From NCBI GenBank assembly GCA_038277395.1, contig CM076190.1, positions 240,851,256-240,915,255 on the forward strand: a DNA stretch of 64,000 nucleotides, written 5' to 3'. Origin of the DNA: Dryocosmus kuriphilus. Its lineage: Eukaryota > Arthropoda > Insecta > Hymenoptera > Cynipidae. The notes under the pieces are model-generated. The model saw nothing but the letters and a program-made list of their open reading frames with translations, was not told the origin of the DNA and ran no database searches. The position numbers and the translations under genes were made by a program. Of this stretch, positions 10,719 through 21,837 are shown in pieces; positions within the stretch are counted from its first letter, which is position 1; the number at the start of each line of letters is the position of its first letter.

Positions 10719-13417
10719 TGGTAAGTACCCCCTCCTTTAAGTGGTTGTTGGGAGGGGGGGGAGGTCGCCGAGGCTATCCACTCCTTTTTATCTCGGTCGG
10801 TCTGGAGACGGTGGATGCGGGGGTGTAGGCAGGGAAGGGGGTCAAGGAGGGGCAGTTCTGGCACTTGCTGAGATAGGAATCCAAGGCATGTATGCGTTTA
10901 GGGACGTGGCGTTGGCTGGTGGGTGGGGTTAAAAAGACCCTGTCAGTGTCACCCGCGATCAAGCGTTGCCATAGGGTCAAGCCGTCCATCGCTCGGCCAG
11001 GAATGGACCGGGGGGGGGGGGGGGGGGGGGCGAGTGCGTCCAGTTTTCCTTTTTGTGGGTAGTGGGGGGGGAGAGGAACGGGGAGATAAAAGGAAGTAAA
11101 CCCGAAGGTCTAGGAGGGATGGTCCCCAAGCGAGCCCACCAACCCGGAAAGGGGAGGATTGGCGAATGCTCACCCGGTTTGTCTCCTTCTTGGCTGTATT
11201 ATTTAGTGGTTTCCGTATTGCGTTCGATTCTACTCTGGATTTAATTTGTATATTTATAGTCCGCGATCCTTCCTAAATTTAGATTTGTCTGACCCCCGTG
11301 AGCCAAACGGGACTCAAACGAAGTGCAGGTTGCGACGAGCATCCCCGGTGCGCGAGCGCTTCGGGGGCGGTGAACGAAGTAGCGACGGCGAAAACGTTTC
11401 GAGGGATCCGTCCGCTGCTAGATAAAGCACGTCGTCGTCGGAGTCGTCGTACGGACTAAAATAGGCCGACCGTTTCGCGACAGGGTCACACGGTGATGAG
11501 GAGACCTCGACTACAGACAGATATTCGCCTACCAGTTCTCGCGCGTCGGGTAGTGAAGTCGAAGGCGGCACGCGTAATTTCCACGGTCTCGGTGGCGAGT
11601 TATAGTCACTAACCCAGACAGGTGAGCGCGGGGCGGCTTCTTAGCCACGCGTTAGACTCGCCGGCGGAAATACGTGCCGTGGTTCGGTAGCGAAGGCTGG
11701 TACGCGGAGCACCAAAGCCGGACCTCGCGAGAGTCTTGATTTCGGCCCAGGCGGATCGATTACCTTTTTGCTCCTAACCGTGTCCAAAAGCTGCCAACTC
11801 CCTCGTTAAAATATCGCGGGGATCGTGTAATCGTAAGCCAGCGGAGTAGGATGGCCTGCGGAAGCACTTCCTGATTGACGGGCCCGCTCGACGGTTAGGC
11901 GAGCCCGACGGCGACGCGCGCGCGGATTAGGTCTTGGTGGTCTTCGTACCCCAGTCATAAATAGGCGTCATTGGTGCCCGAGACTCGCGCAACCCTTGGT
12001 AAATAATTCCATGACGCGCGTGAGTGAAACTCCCCCGTCGGCTCGATGGTAACGACAACAGAACCAAGTACGGTCCCGCGGCACTCGTCGAGCTTCTCAC
12101 CCACTCGTCACTGTTACGCACGCGAATGTCCGTGTCCGCGGAAGCACACTGGGCGGGACCTAGTACGGTCCTATCGGTTACCCTCCAAAACACACCATAC
12201 TCGCTGGTACGGCTCCTAACCCCAGAACGAATCACGAATGGGAATTTAAAATTATCGCAGCAGAGAAGAAACTAACAGCTTTGCGGCTAGGTGAACCCGA
12301 ACACGAAAATCTTGAACAAAACGGAAGACGACCCAAGAATTAAACGCGAACAAGTTCCAAGATAAGTAAACGCTGATACGAGCACTGACGACGATTAGGC
12401 ACTTTGATTCGTGAGAAAAGGGACCACTCCAGTTTTCCGGTATGATGTTTATTATTCCCTGGCCTCGGACGCCACCCAAATTCACAAGAAAAATCAAGGG
12501 ACGTGTGGTTGCCCAATTGTGATGCTCAAATGCACTGTTCCTATCGTTTCTGGCTCGAGACTTGGTAGCCACCGCTCTGTGATTCGCGAGGTGGTGGGAA
12601 CGTCAGCGCGTCGCCTGATTGGTCGAGAGTCGACCACGGAGTCGTGGCAAACGAGTGGGGCGAACGCTCTGTGTCCACTACCTCGGGGTCCGAGCGTCGG
12701 CGCCCGGCTCTCTCAAATACAAAAATGTTTAATAATGATTTTAAAAATATTACATATTTATTTAAAATTCTAAAAATTTTACATCTAGTTCGTAATACAA
12801 TAAACGTATTTTCCCCGCAAACGGGATAGGGATAACCCTAATAGGATTTTAATAAAAATAATTTCTTATTTTAAATAATCCCACTTTATAGGGCTAAATA
12901 ATCTTACTTGAGTTTTATGTTCCCAGAGTTAATATCTATTATAATATCCAAATCCAATTCCATAATCTTATTATTATTCCCTATTCTATTTGGATTTCCT
13001 AGGTGAACATTCATTACAAAGAAACGAGCCGGTTGAGGTCCCTCAAGTCTTGGTCAGTAGGTTAGAGGGAGAAGCGTACGGGAGGAAAAGAGATGGAGGG
13101 TAATTTAAGTAAGAGTGAGAGCGCCTAGGAAAGAGAGGAAGGATAGCTGACAAAGCTTGAGTGAGAGCTCTAAGCCTCGCGTGCTTGGGAAGGCGGAAGC
13201 AATACCTGCTTTCCGGCGCCAAGTCCCCGAACTGTGTAATGGGACAAAGGATGAGTCATGAGAGAAAGCGAACTCATCGTTTGAAACGGCATGAATCCGA
13301 CGCGTCATCCTGACAAATTTTTTCACCCGAGTTTCCAACCAAGAAAACTCTAGTGGACGACGCGATGGACGAGCGTCGGCTTCAGGTGTTCTCAACTATG
13401 GCCTGTGCCCTACAACA
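10719..13417 (-). repeat. 5' LTR of element 1
   Basis: About 2.7 kb, TGGTAAGTACCCC at the plus-strand left end and CCTACAACA at the right. It matches 3038-5647 along its length. Differences include a longer G-homopolymer region (about 11011-11030), an extra 100-odd bp near 11710-11820 and a deletion near 12848. It carries a decayed copy of the LTR ORF at 11314-12012. Confidence 0.9.
11314..12012 (-). pseudogene. LTR-encoded protein, decayed 5' LTR copy
   Basis: Only the C-terminal 85 codons (11314-11571), including DDDVLYLAADGS and the PPPKRSRTG tail, remain open. Upstream, on the minus strand, a start ATG GAA TTA TTT is present at 12012, but stops and a roughly 110-bp insertion break the frame. 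This is the only copy where the aligned first codon is ATG, so it probably marks the ancestral start. Confidence 0.6.
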
Positions 13418-13422
13418 AAATT
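13418..13422. repeat. Target-site duplication, right (element 1)
   Basis: AAATT directly after the LTR end ACAACA; partner of 3033-3037. Confidence 0.85.
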
Positions 13423-15790
13423 GTCTTTGTAAATTGCAAATTTTCGTTACTTTTTGTAGGAATTCACAATTTTCTACAATTTTCTGTAGAAATGTGTAAC
13501 TTTTCAAATGAAAATATGAAAAACGAAAATTAGCTTTTGCAAATCGCAATTCGTTGCTTCTTGTAGAAATTCTTAATTATCCTTGTTTTGCTGTAGAAAT
13601 TGGCATTTTTAGATAAAAATTCTAAAAAATTACAACTGACATTTGCAGATCGCAGACTTTCATTACTTTTTGTAGGTATTCGTAATTTTATACAATTTTG
13701 TGTGTAAATTTTTAATTTTCTAATTAAAACTAACAAACTAAATCTACCTTTTTCAAATCGTAAGCGTTCGTTCTTTTTATAAGAACGTTCTTAATTTTTA
13801 AAGATAAATTCTAAAAAATTACAACTAGCCATTGTAAATTGCAATCTTCGTTATTTTCCGGAGGATTTCATAATTTTCCAAAATTTTGTATTAAAATTTT
13901 TTATTTTCTAATACAAGCTATTAAAACTAGAATTGGCCTTTGCAAATCCCAAATTTTCGTTATTTCTGGCAGGAATTCATAATTTTCTACAATTTTGTGT
14001 GGAAATGTGTAATTCTCTAAAAGAAAGTACGAAAAACTACAATTGGCTTTTGCAAATCGCAAATCGTTGCTTCTTGTAAAACTTCTTAATTCTCTTTATT
14101 TTTCTGCAGAAATTGTCATTTTTTAAGAAAAATTCTAAAGAAATACAACTGACCTTTGCAAATCGCAAAATTTCCTTATGTTTGGTCGGAATTCGTAATT
14201 ATACACAATTTTGTGTATAAATCTTTAATTTTCTAATAAAAAATGAAAAACTACATCTAGCTTTTGCAAATCCTAATTCTTCTTTCTTTTTATATAAAAA
14301 TTTGTAATTTAAAAAGAAAGTCTAAAAATTAAAACTAGCCTTTGTAAATTGCAAATTTTCGTTATTTTTCGGAGGAATTCATAATTTTCTAAAATTTTGT
14401 TTCAAAATATGTTATTTTCCAATACTAACTATGGAAAACTACAATCGGCTTTCGCAAATCCCAAATTTTCGTTATTATCTGTAAGGATTCATAATTTTCT
14501 ACAATTTAGAAATGTGTAATTCACTAAAAGAAAGTACGAAAAACGAACATTATCTTTTGCAAATCGCAAATCGTTGCTTCTTGTAAAAATTCTTGATTTT
14601 CTTTTTTTTCTGTAGAAATTGGCATCTTTCAAGAAAAATTCTAGAAAATTACAACTGACCTCTGAAAATCGCAAATTTTCGTTGTTTTTGGTAGGAATTT
14701 GTAATTTTATATAATTTTGTGTATAAATTTTTAATTTTCTAATAAAAGTTGAAAAACTACATCTAGCTTTTGCAGGTCGTAATTTTTTGTTCTTTTTATA
14801 TAAAAATTTGTAATTTTTAAAGAGAAAGTCTAAGAAATTACAACTAGCCTTTGCAAATTGCAAATTTTCGTTATTTTCCAGAGGAATTCATAATTTTCTA
14901 AAATTTTGTTTAAAATTTTTATACTAATTGTGGAAAACTACAATTGACTTTGGCAAATCCCAAATTTTCGTTATTTTTTGTAGGAATTCAAAATTTTCTA
15001 CAATTTTGTGTAGAAATGTGTACTTTTCTAAAAGAAGGTATGAAAAACTACAACTAGCTTTTCAAATCGCAAATCGTTGCTTTTTGTCAAAATTCTTAAT
15101 TTTCTTTATTTTTCTGTAGAAATTTGTCATTTTTTATGAAAAATTCTGAAAAATTTCAACTGACCTTTGCAAATCGCAAATTTTCATTATTTTTGGTAGG
15201 AATTCATAACTTTATACAACTTCATTTGTAAATATTTAATTTCCTAATGAAAACTGAAAAACTACATCTAGTTTTTGCAAATCTTAAGTTTTCGTTTTTT
15301 TTTATATAAAAATTTGTAATTTTTAAAAAGAATGTCTAAAAAATTACGACTAGCCTTTTTAAATTGCAAATTTCCGTTATTTTTCGTATAAATCCATAAT
15401 GTTCAAGAATTTTGTGTATATGTTTGTTATTTTCTAATTTGAACTCTGAGTTAAAAATGTGTAATTTTCTATAAAATACTATGAAAAAATACAATCATTC
15501 CTCACAAAATTTAAATTTTTGTTATTTGCTTTAGAGTCCTGTAATTTTCTATGGAAGGCTATGAAAAACTACAATTAGCTTTTGCAAATCGCAATTTTCG
15601 CTCCTTTAATATAAACATTTGTAATTTTCTAAGAAGAATTATGAGAGACTGCAAAGAGAGTTTGTGCAAAACGGAAATTTTTGTTCTTTTTTTGTAGAAA
15701 TTTATAATTCTTTACAATTTGGTGTGGAAACATTTAATGTTAAGAAGAATTATGAAAAACTACAACTAGCTTTTGCATATCGCAAATTTT
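13423..15790 (+). repeat. AT-rich satellite, forward orientation
   Basis: Same family and orientation as 1-3032, interrupted by element 1. Monomers show TTTGCAAATCGCAAATC then GTTGCTTCTTG or TTTTCGTTATTTTT, with a period near 100 bp and larger alternating units. No gene seen. Confidence 0.85.
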
Positions 15791-16109
15791 CGTTATTCTA
15801 AGAAACTCTAAGCGATTTTAAAGAAGAATTACAGCATTCTCCGGTAATTCAAGTGATTTTAAAGAACTCCAAGGGATTTTGAGAAGTTGTGAGAGATTTA
15901 TAATGATTTTAAAAAGGTTTAAGAATTTTTAAGTGGATCCTAAATGTTGTGTAAAACTTTCAAATGACTTCAAGCAATTTAAGTGATATTAGGTCATTCT
16001 TTGGAAATTTTAAGAGAGATTTGAGGAGAGATAAAATGGGTCTTATCAATGCTTAAACGGAAACCGATATTTCTATTATGCAATAATAATATTTCAATCT
16101 AAAAATTGT
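15791..16109 (+). other. Gene A upstream flank
   Basis: Non-satellite AT-rich sequence with short GATTTTAAAGA-type repeats up to about 16020. Around 16035-16058 it holds ATGGGTCTTATCAATGCTTAAAC, whose counterparts lie upstream of copy B (about 36761) and gene C (about 55450). No open frame of note. Confidence 0.5.
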
Positions 16110-16156
16110 AGAAAACAGTGTCATAAATTTGAATAATCTTTTCTTATTTCAGTGAA
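16110..16156 (+). promoter_or_regulatory. Core promoter of gene A
   Basis: A TATA-like ATAAAT at 16123-16128 lies 28 bp upstream of TCAGTG (16149-16154), a match to the arthropod initiator, giving a probable start at 16151. The same pairing is present before gene C. The pyrimidine run plus CAG could also be read as a 3' splice site, but the TATA spacing favours a promoter. Confidence 0.55.
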
Positions 16157-16161
16157 GGAAT

Positions 16162-16224
16162 ATGATAAGGTCTCTTAATTATCTTGAAATACTTTTCATA
16201 TTATTCATTAGTTACAAAAAATGA
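16162..16224 (+). other. Upstream ORF in gene A leader
   Basis: A 20-codon frame begins at ATG 16162 and its stop overlaps the gene A start as ATGA (16221-16224). This arrangement could favour termination-reinitiation, but the peptide itself is not conserved in gene C, which has its own upstream frame. Confidence 0.35.
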
Positions 16225-19200
16225 GAGGAGTGATTGGGATTTTGTGGTTCAGTTTAGTGAGTTTCACTAATTTTGGTGGTAAATATAATAATATCTATAA
16301 TTTACATTAAAAGCATTTTTAATTGCAGTATATTCACTTCCTATCGCAAATTCATAAAAGAAAAATACCTATTTTCTCTCCATTTACATAAATTTGCATA
16401 ATTAACGTAATATCTTACACAACTTATTTTCATTTACTTCAATCGCTATTTTTATTTGCTATTTTCATTTTTCATTTGCATGATTTTTATGTTTTTCAAA
16501 TTAATATTTTAAATTTCAAGAATTTCGAGGAATTTTACGAAATTCGAAACATTTAAAGGAATTTTTAGAAAATCCTAAGGAATTTCGCGATTTAAGAAAT
16601 TCCACGAAACTTTAGTATCTCAAGCGATTTTAAACTTTCAGTTTATTCCAGTAAGTTCAAGGAATTCTAGGAATATCAACGATTTTGAGGAATTCTACGA
16701 AATTACAAAAATTTCCAGTAATATCCAAACTAAAAGTTATTTCAGTTATTGAAATGAATTCGAGGAATCTGAACGTTCTACATATTATTCCAGTAATTTC
16801 AAGGAATTTCAAGGAACTCAAGGAATTCCAAGGAATTTGAGAAATTTCACGGAATTATAAAATTTCGAGGAATTAGAAGTTCCAAGTTATTCCAGTAATT
16901 TCAAGGAATTTCAAGTAATTCGAAGAATTTCAAATTATTTGAAAGATCCCAAGAAATTATAACATTTTAAGAAATTTCAAAATTCCAATTTATTCTCCGT
17001 ATTTCAAAGAATTCGAGGAATATCAATGAACAGAAGGAGTTCCACGAAATTGAAAAAATTTCAAGTAATTTCCAAATTACATGTTATTCCAGGAATTGCA
17101 ATGAATTCGAGGAATTTCAAGGAGTTTGAGAAATTCTACAAAATTATAAAATTTCAAGGAATTTACGATTTCTGGGTCATTCCAGTAATTCCATGATTTG
17201 AGGAATTCCACGAAATTGTAAGATTTCAAGTAATTTTAAAATTTCAGCTTATTCCAGTAATTTCAAGGTGTTGCAAAGAATTCGAGAAATTTCAAAGAAA
17301 TCGAGGAATTGAACAAATATGTTGTACTTCATGGGATTATAAAATTTCAAAGCATTCTCAAACTCCAAATTATACTAGCTATTTCAAGGAACTTCTGATT
17401 CCCAAGCTATTGTAAAAATTTATGAAGTTTCAAATAATTTCGAGAAATTTCAAGCAAATTTTACCAAATTCCAAGATATATGAGGAATTTTAAAGGATTT
17501 GAAGTATTTCAAAGAATTTCATGGAATTCTGAAGTATTTTATGAATTTCTGGATAAATTTAGTTCCTTATAAATTTGCACAATTTCTTTGGAATTCCTAG
17601 AATCAATTGAAATAATTGAATTCAATGAATTGAAAATAATGCAATGAATTGAAAACAATTAAATGAATTGAAGAGAATTCAATGGATTCAAGAGAATTGT
17701 ATGAACTGAAGAGATTTCAATGAATTGAAACGTATTTAATGAATTAAAAAGAATTCAATGAGTTTAAAAGAAACCAATTATTTCAAAAGAATTCAATTAT
17801 TTCGAAAGAAATTCATGATTTCAAAAGAAATAATTAAATTTAAAGAATTAATTGATTCAATAGAATTCATTGATTTCAAAAGAATTAATTGAATTAAAAC
17901 AAAATTGATTGCATCCAAGGGAGATCACTGAATTCATTGTTTTATAACTTCCTCGAATTAATTGAACTCCTCGAATTTCTCGAATTTCTTTAGATTCCCG
18001 AAGTTCCTCAATTCAATACATTTCTTTTGTCTCTGAATTCTCTTATTGCTTGAATTCTTTTATTCTTCAAAATAATTGAATTCCTCTTAATCCTCTGAAT
18101 TCCTCGAATTCATTGAATTTATCGAACATACAATACAACAATTCCATTGAATTCTTTGGTTTACTTGGAACTTTACAAATCCTTTGGATTCATCGAATTC
18201 CCTGAATTCAAGGAATCCGTTGAATTTATCTGAATTTGCTGTATTCCTCGAATTCACTTCATTTCTTTCAATTCTAGGAATTTCTTTAGCTAATTGAATT
18301 CCTTTGAATTCCTTTGTTTACTTAGAACTTTCCAAATCCTTTGGATTCATAAAATTATCTGAATTCCACGAAATCGTTGAATTTATCCGAATTTGCCGTA
18401 TTCCTCGAATTTACTGCATTCTTTTTAATTCTACGAATTTCTTCAATTAAATAAATTCCTTTGAATTTCTTTGTTTACTTGGAACTTTCCAAATCCTTCG
18501 GATTCATCGAATTCCCTGAAGTCCACGAATTCGTTGAATTTCTCGGAACTTGCTCTATTCTTCGAATTCAGTTCATTCTTTTTAATTCTGCGAATTTCTT
18601 CAAGTAATTAAATTCCTTTGAATTCCTTTGTTTACTCGGAACTTTCCAAATCCTTCGGATTCATAAAATTTTCTGAATTCCACCAAATCGTTGAATTTAT
18701 CTGAATTTGATGTATTCCATGAATTCACTGCATTCTTTTTAATTCTAAGAAATTCTTGAATTATTTAAATTCTTTTTCATTCCTCTCTTTACTTGGAACG
18801 TTGCAAATGCTTCGGATTCATCGAATTCCCTGAAGTCCACGAATTTGTTGCATTTCTCAGAATTTTCTGTATTTGCGGAACCCACAAGATTCTTTTTAAT
18901 TCTATGAATCTCTCCAATGAATTGAATTCCTTGGAATTTCACAGTTTACTTCGAACTCTTCAAATCCTTTTGATTCATCGAATTCCCTAAATTCCACGAA
19001 TTCATTGAATTTCTAGGAATTAGATGTATTCCTCGATTTCATTGGATTCTTTTTAATTCTGTGAACTTCTACAGTTAAATAAATTGCTTTGAATTTCTTG
19101 GATTACTCGAAACTTTCCAATTCCTTTGTATTCATCGAATTCCCTGAATTCCACGAATTCTTTGAATTTATCTGAATTTGTTGTCCTCCTCGTATTCACT

Positions 19201-19952
19201 GTATTATCTTTAATTCCATGAATTTCTACAATTAATTGAATTCCTTTGAATTTCCTGGTTTACTTGGAACTTTTCCAATTCTTCGGATTCATAAAATTCC
19301 CTGAACTCCCCAAATTCAATGGATTCTTTTTAGGTCTCTGAAATTCTTCAATTTAATAAATTTCTGTGAATTACCTGAATTTTTCGGAATCAGAATTAGA
19401 ATTCCCTGGAACACTTGGAATATTTAGAAACCTTTTGAATCCTTTAAAATCCTTTGTAATTCTTGGAAATCCTTGAATTCTCTTAAAATCCCTTCAAATA
19501 TTTAGAAATTCTTTTAATTCCATAAAAAAAACTTTCTTTTTGCAGAATCATTTACACTACTTTCATCACGGCAGCCGGCCCCTACCTTTCATCTTGATGT
19601 TCGTAATTATGAAGTACGGCCACATGTATTCCGAAATTTACCAATAAACACTTTTAAGGTAGCAGTAGAGGGGGAAGGAGATAACAAGTACATCATTGGT
19701 GCAATCTTCGGGAATATTTTGTATCCATTCGTGAATCTCAGAGGGAATCTCCTTGAAAGATTTAAAATACACGCTGAGAACAACACCCAAGTACCAATTC
19801 CGTTTGCGGATCCTCTAAACCTTCGATTCCGCCAATGTTATTTGCAGAGAGAAAACATTCATTATGCCGAGAGTTCCTTGCAGAGAATGCTTCACCACAT
19901 GAGGCGACATGGACGTCCAAGTAGTAGCAGTGTAGTGCCTTATCCGATTTAA
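16221..19952 (+). CDS. Gene A: small secreted protein, two exons
   Basis: Spliced coding exons 16221-16278 and 19546-19952 (phase-1 GT-AG intron of 3267 bp: donor GTAAAT, acceptor TTTTTGCAG) give about 154 residues. The N-terminus MRGVIGILWFSLVSFTNFG is a clear signal peptide ending close to the splice junction. The mature part is about 135 residues with one cysteine and no transmembrane segment. Its best-conserved block is VAVEGEGDNKYIIGAIF, and it ends RRHGRP...VVPYP. The frame agrees codon by codon with gene C, which has the same exon structure and roughly 55-60 percent identity by eye. I do not recognise the family. The shared splice phase, intact frames and diverged sequence argue for two functional paralogs. 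A cleaved, extracellular product is inferred from the signal peptide. Confidence 0.75.
16279..19545 (+). repeat. Gene A intron, GAATTC-rich simple-repeat arrays
   Basis: From about 16500 the intron is short degenerate repeats of GGAATTTCAAGGAATT type. At 17590-17900 it changes to AATTCAATGAATTGAAAAGA type, and from about 17940 to 19500 to the opposite strand (TTGAATTCCTTTGAATTCCT), in blocks of about 190-320 bp with a shared CTTTCCAAATCCTT(C/T)GGATTC landmark. EcoRI sites (GAATTC) are extremely dense. No exon or ncRNA recognised. Confidence 0.75.
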
Positions 19953-20411
19953 GCAAAAAATGTCCACATTTGGCCCAGGATTGAGCCAGGTTAGACCCAG
20001 GATTGAACCAGATTCGAACCAAGATTGAGCCAGGTTTGACCAGGTTTGCGCCAGGCTTAAAAGTGTATTGCGTCAGCTTCGACCCATATTTTATTAGAGT
20101 TGACACAGGATTGCGCCAGGATTGATCCACGATTTTGCCAGCTTAGTCGCATGCTCGAGCCAGTTTTGCGCCATGTTTAAGCCGCAATGGTGCTAGGCTT
20201 GGAACAGGCATTTTCCACCTTTGCGCCAGGTTTAGCCCAGGATTGTAATAGTTTGAGAGAATAATTGCGCCACATTTGATCTAGTATTGGACCAAGTTTG
20301 ACCCGGTATTGCGCCAACCTTGGCCTATAATTTGTTCAGATCTTATTCAATTTTTAATATTGTATTCAAAACTTTAGTGCCAAACCAACAACTTTTTTTC
20401 ACGAATAAAGG

Positions 20412-20430
<19 letters not shown>
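19953..20430 (+). other. Gene A 3' UTR with CCAGG repeats and poly(A) signal
   Basis: After the stop, about 360 bp of imperfect 19-22 bp repeats of CCAGGATTGAGCCAGGTTTG type, then AATAAA at 20404-20409. The same repeat and signal follow copy B and gene C, so they belong to the locus and were duplicated with it. Confidence 0.65.

Positions 20431-20505
<75 letters not shown>
20417..20505. repeat. (TA)n microsatellite
   Basis: About 89 bp of uninterrupted TA directly after the gene A poly(A) signal. The open frame across it (Ile-Tyr repeats) is not a gene. Confidence 0.95.
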
Positions 20506-20507
<2 letters not shown>

Positions 20508-21327
20508 AATTTGTTAGATTTTGCATTCCTATTCCAATTCCTTCCTCCTATTTCTAATTATAATTTCTATTATTATGTCAAGACAACAACATAACCTGAA
20601 ATTGGGGAAAAGTTATGAATCTTCTTTGAAATTCAACGATTTTTTATTAAAACTACCCATTTTCGTTGCAAAATTCAACATAACCTAAATTTGTTTAAAA
20701 ATTCCGAATCTTCTTTGATATCTAATTTTATCTATTGAAAATACCAATTTCCGACAAAAAATAACGAAAAATTGCGATTTACAAAGGCGAGTTGCAATTT
20801 TTTAGAATTTTCCTTAAAAAATTACAAATTTCTAAAGAAAATTATAGAAAATTACGGATATTTACAAAAAACAACGATTTGCGATTTGCAAAAGCTAACT
20901 GTAGTTTTCCATATTTAATATTAGAAAATGTACAAATCTTTAAACAAAATTGTACAAAATTATGAATTCCACCGAAAAATAACGAAAATTTTCAATCTAA
21001 AAAGGCTAGTTGTAATTTTTTCGGACTCTCTTTTTCAAAATTCAAATTTTTTATATAAAACAAACGAAAACTTACGATTTGCAAAAGCTAGATGTAGTGT
21101 TTCAGTACTTATTAGAAAATAAAAAATTTATACACGAAATTGTATAAAATTATGAATTCCAACCATAAATGACAAAAATTTTCGTTTTGCAAAAGCCAGT
21201 TGTAATTTTTTAGAATTTTTCCTAAGAAATTACATATTTCTACAGAAAATTATAGAAAACTACGAACTTTCACAAAAAACAACGATCTGAGATTTGCAAA
21301 AGCTTATTGTAGTTTGAAGCAGTTCGT
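20506..21327 (-). repeat. Shared 3' flank, then satellite in reverse orientation
   Basis: 20510-20760 is the conserved downstream flank (TTTTGCATTCCTATTCCAAT and onward), also found at about 37230-37480 and 62090-62335. From about 20755 the satellite resumes, but as the reverse complement: GCGATTTGCAAAAGCTAA then TTGTAGTTTTTC. Confidence 0.75.
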
Positions 21328-21487
21328 AATATTGACATAATTATAAGCCTTTATACTCAAAAAAAAATCTACACATCGCAAAAGTGGTAAGGAACGGGTG
21401 AAATCGTGCTAGGTGCGCCCATGAGATGATGACGTATTCCTAATTTGAAGAGAGATTACAGCGTGTCATATATCTATCGATGAATAT

Positions 21488-21670
21488 ATGTACATTGAAC
21501 GATTGATGAATGCGCACGCAATGATAATGGGGTGGGAGTCTAGCCTGGATCCGCGGATTCCGTGGTGTGCACTTGGATTCGAAGACATTCATCGTGCACT
21601 TGATTCTGGTAAGCCCAGGAGAAAAGACCTGTTTGGTCAGCCTCTCCTGTCACCTCAAAAGAGACGCTAA
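21488..21670 (+). CDS. Short unrecognised ORF
   Basis: Sixty codons beginning ATGTACATTGAACG and ending in PLLSPQKRR then a stop. The composition looks protein-like (GWESSLDPRIPWCALGFED), with a basic C-terminus. A GTAAGC donor-like site lies inside it near 21609. There is no second copy in the window for comparison, and the frame could be chance. Confidence 0.25.
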   Translation: MYIERLMNAHAMIMGWESSLDPRIPWCALGFEDIHRALDSGKPRRKDLFGQPLLSPQKRR

Positions 21671-21837
21671 GTATTAGTGTTTTAAAATGTGATTATACCC
21701 TATCTTAGGGATTGCTTATATGCTCACTACGGGTAAGATACCTTGTGAATTCAGCCTGCCGGCCTAAAAGAAATCGTGAGTTGTGAAAAGAAAATTTAAT
21801 ATGATTCACTTAAAGTATTAATCTAAATGAAATCGAA

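Larger units (their letters stand above)
3038..13417 (-). mobile_element. Ty3/Gypsy LTR retrotransposon, element 1 (complete ends, decayed genes)
   Basis: A 10.4-kb element on the minus strand. It has direct LTRs (3038-5647 and 10719-13417) with TG...CA ends and a 5-bp AAATT duplication. Reading the minus strand, the order is 5' LTR, primer site, gag, protease, reverse transcriptase, RNase H, integrase, a repetitive tail, polypurine tract and 3' LTR. RT and RNase H before integrase is the Ty3/Gypsy order. No envelope-like frame is present. The LTRs differ from each other by substitutions and indels, so the insertion is old. Frameshifts, a stop, a changed YxDD box and internal deletions make it non-autonomous. 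Its GC-rich sequence stands out sharply from the AT-rich satellite around it. Confidence 0.93.

Noticed and set aside
16136..16154. 3' splice acceptor (pyrimidine run then CAG) upstream of gene A
   Set aside because: A TATA-like box sits at the right distance for TCAGTG to be an initiator, and no upstream exon is evident. Not fully excluded.
20320..20508. Open frame with a long Ile-Tyr repeat
   Set aside because: It is a translation of the (TA)n microsatellite after the gene A poly(A) signal.
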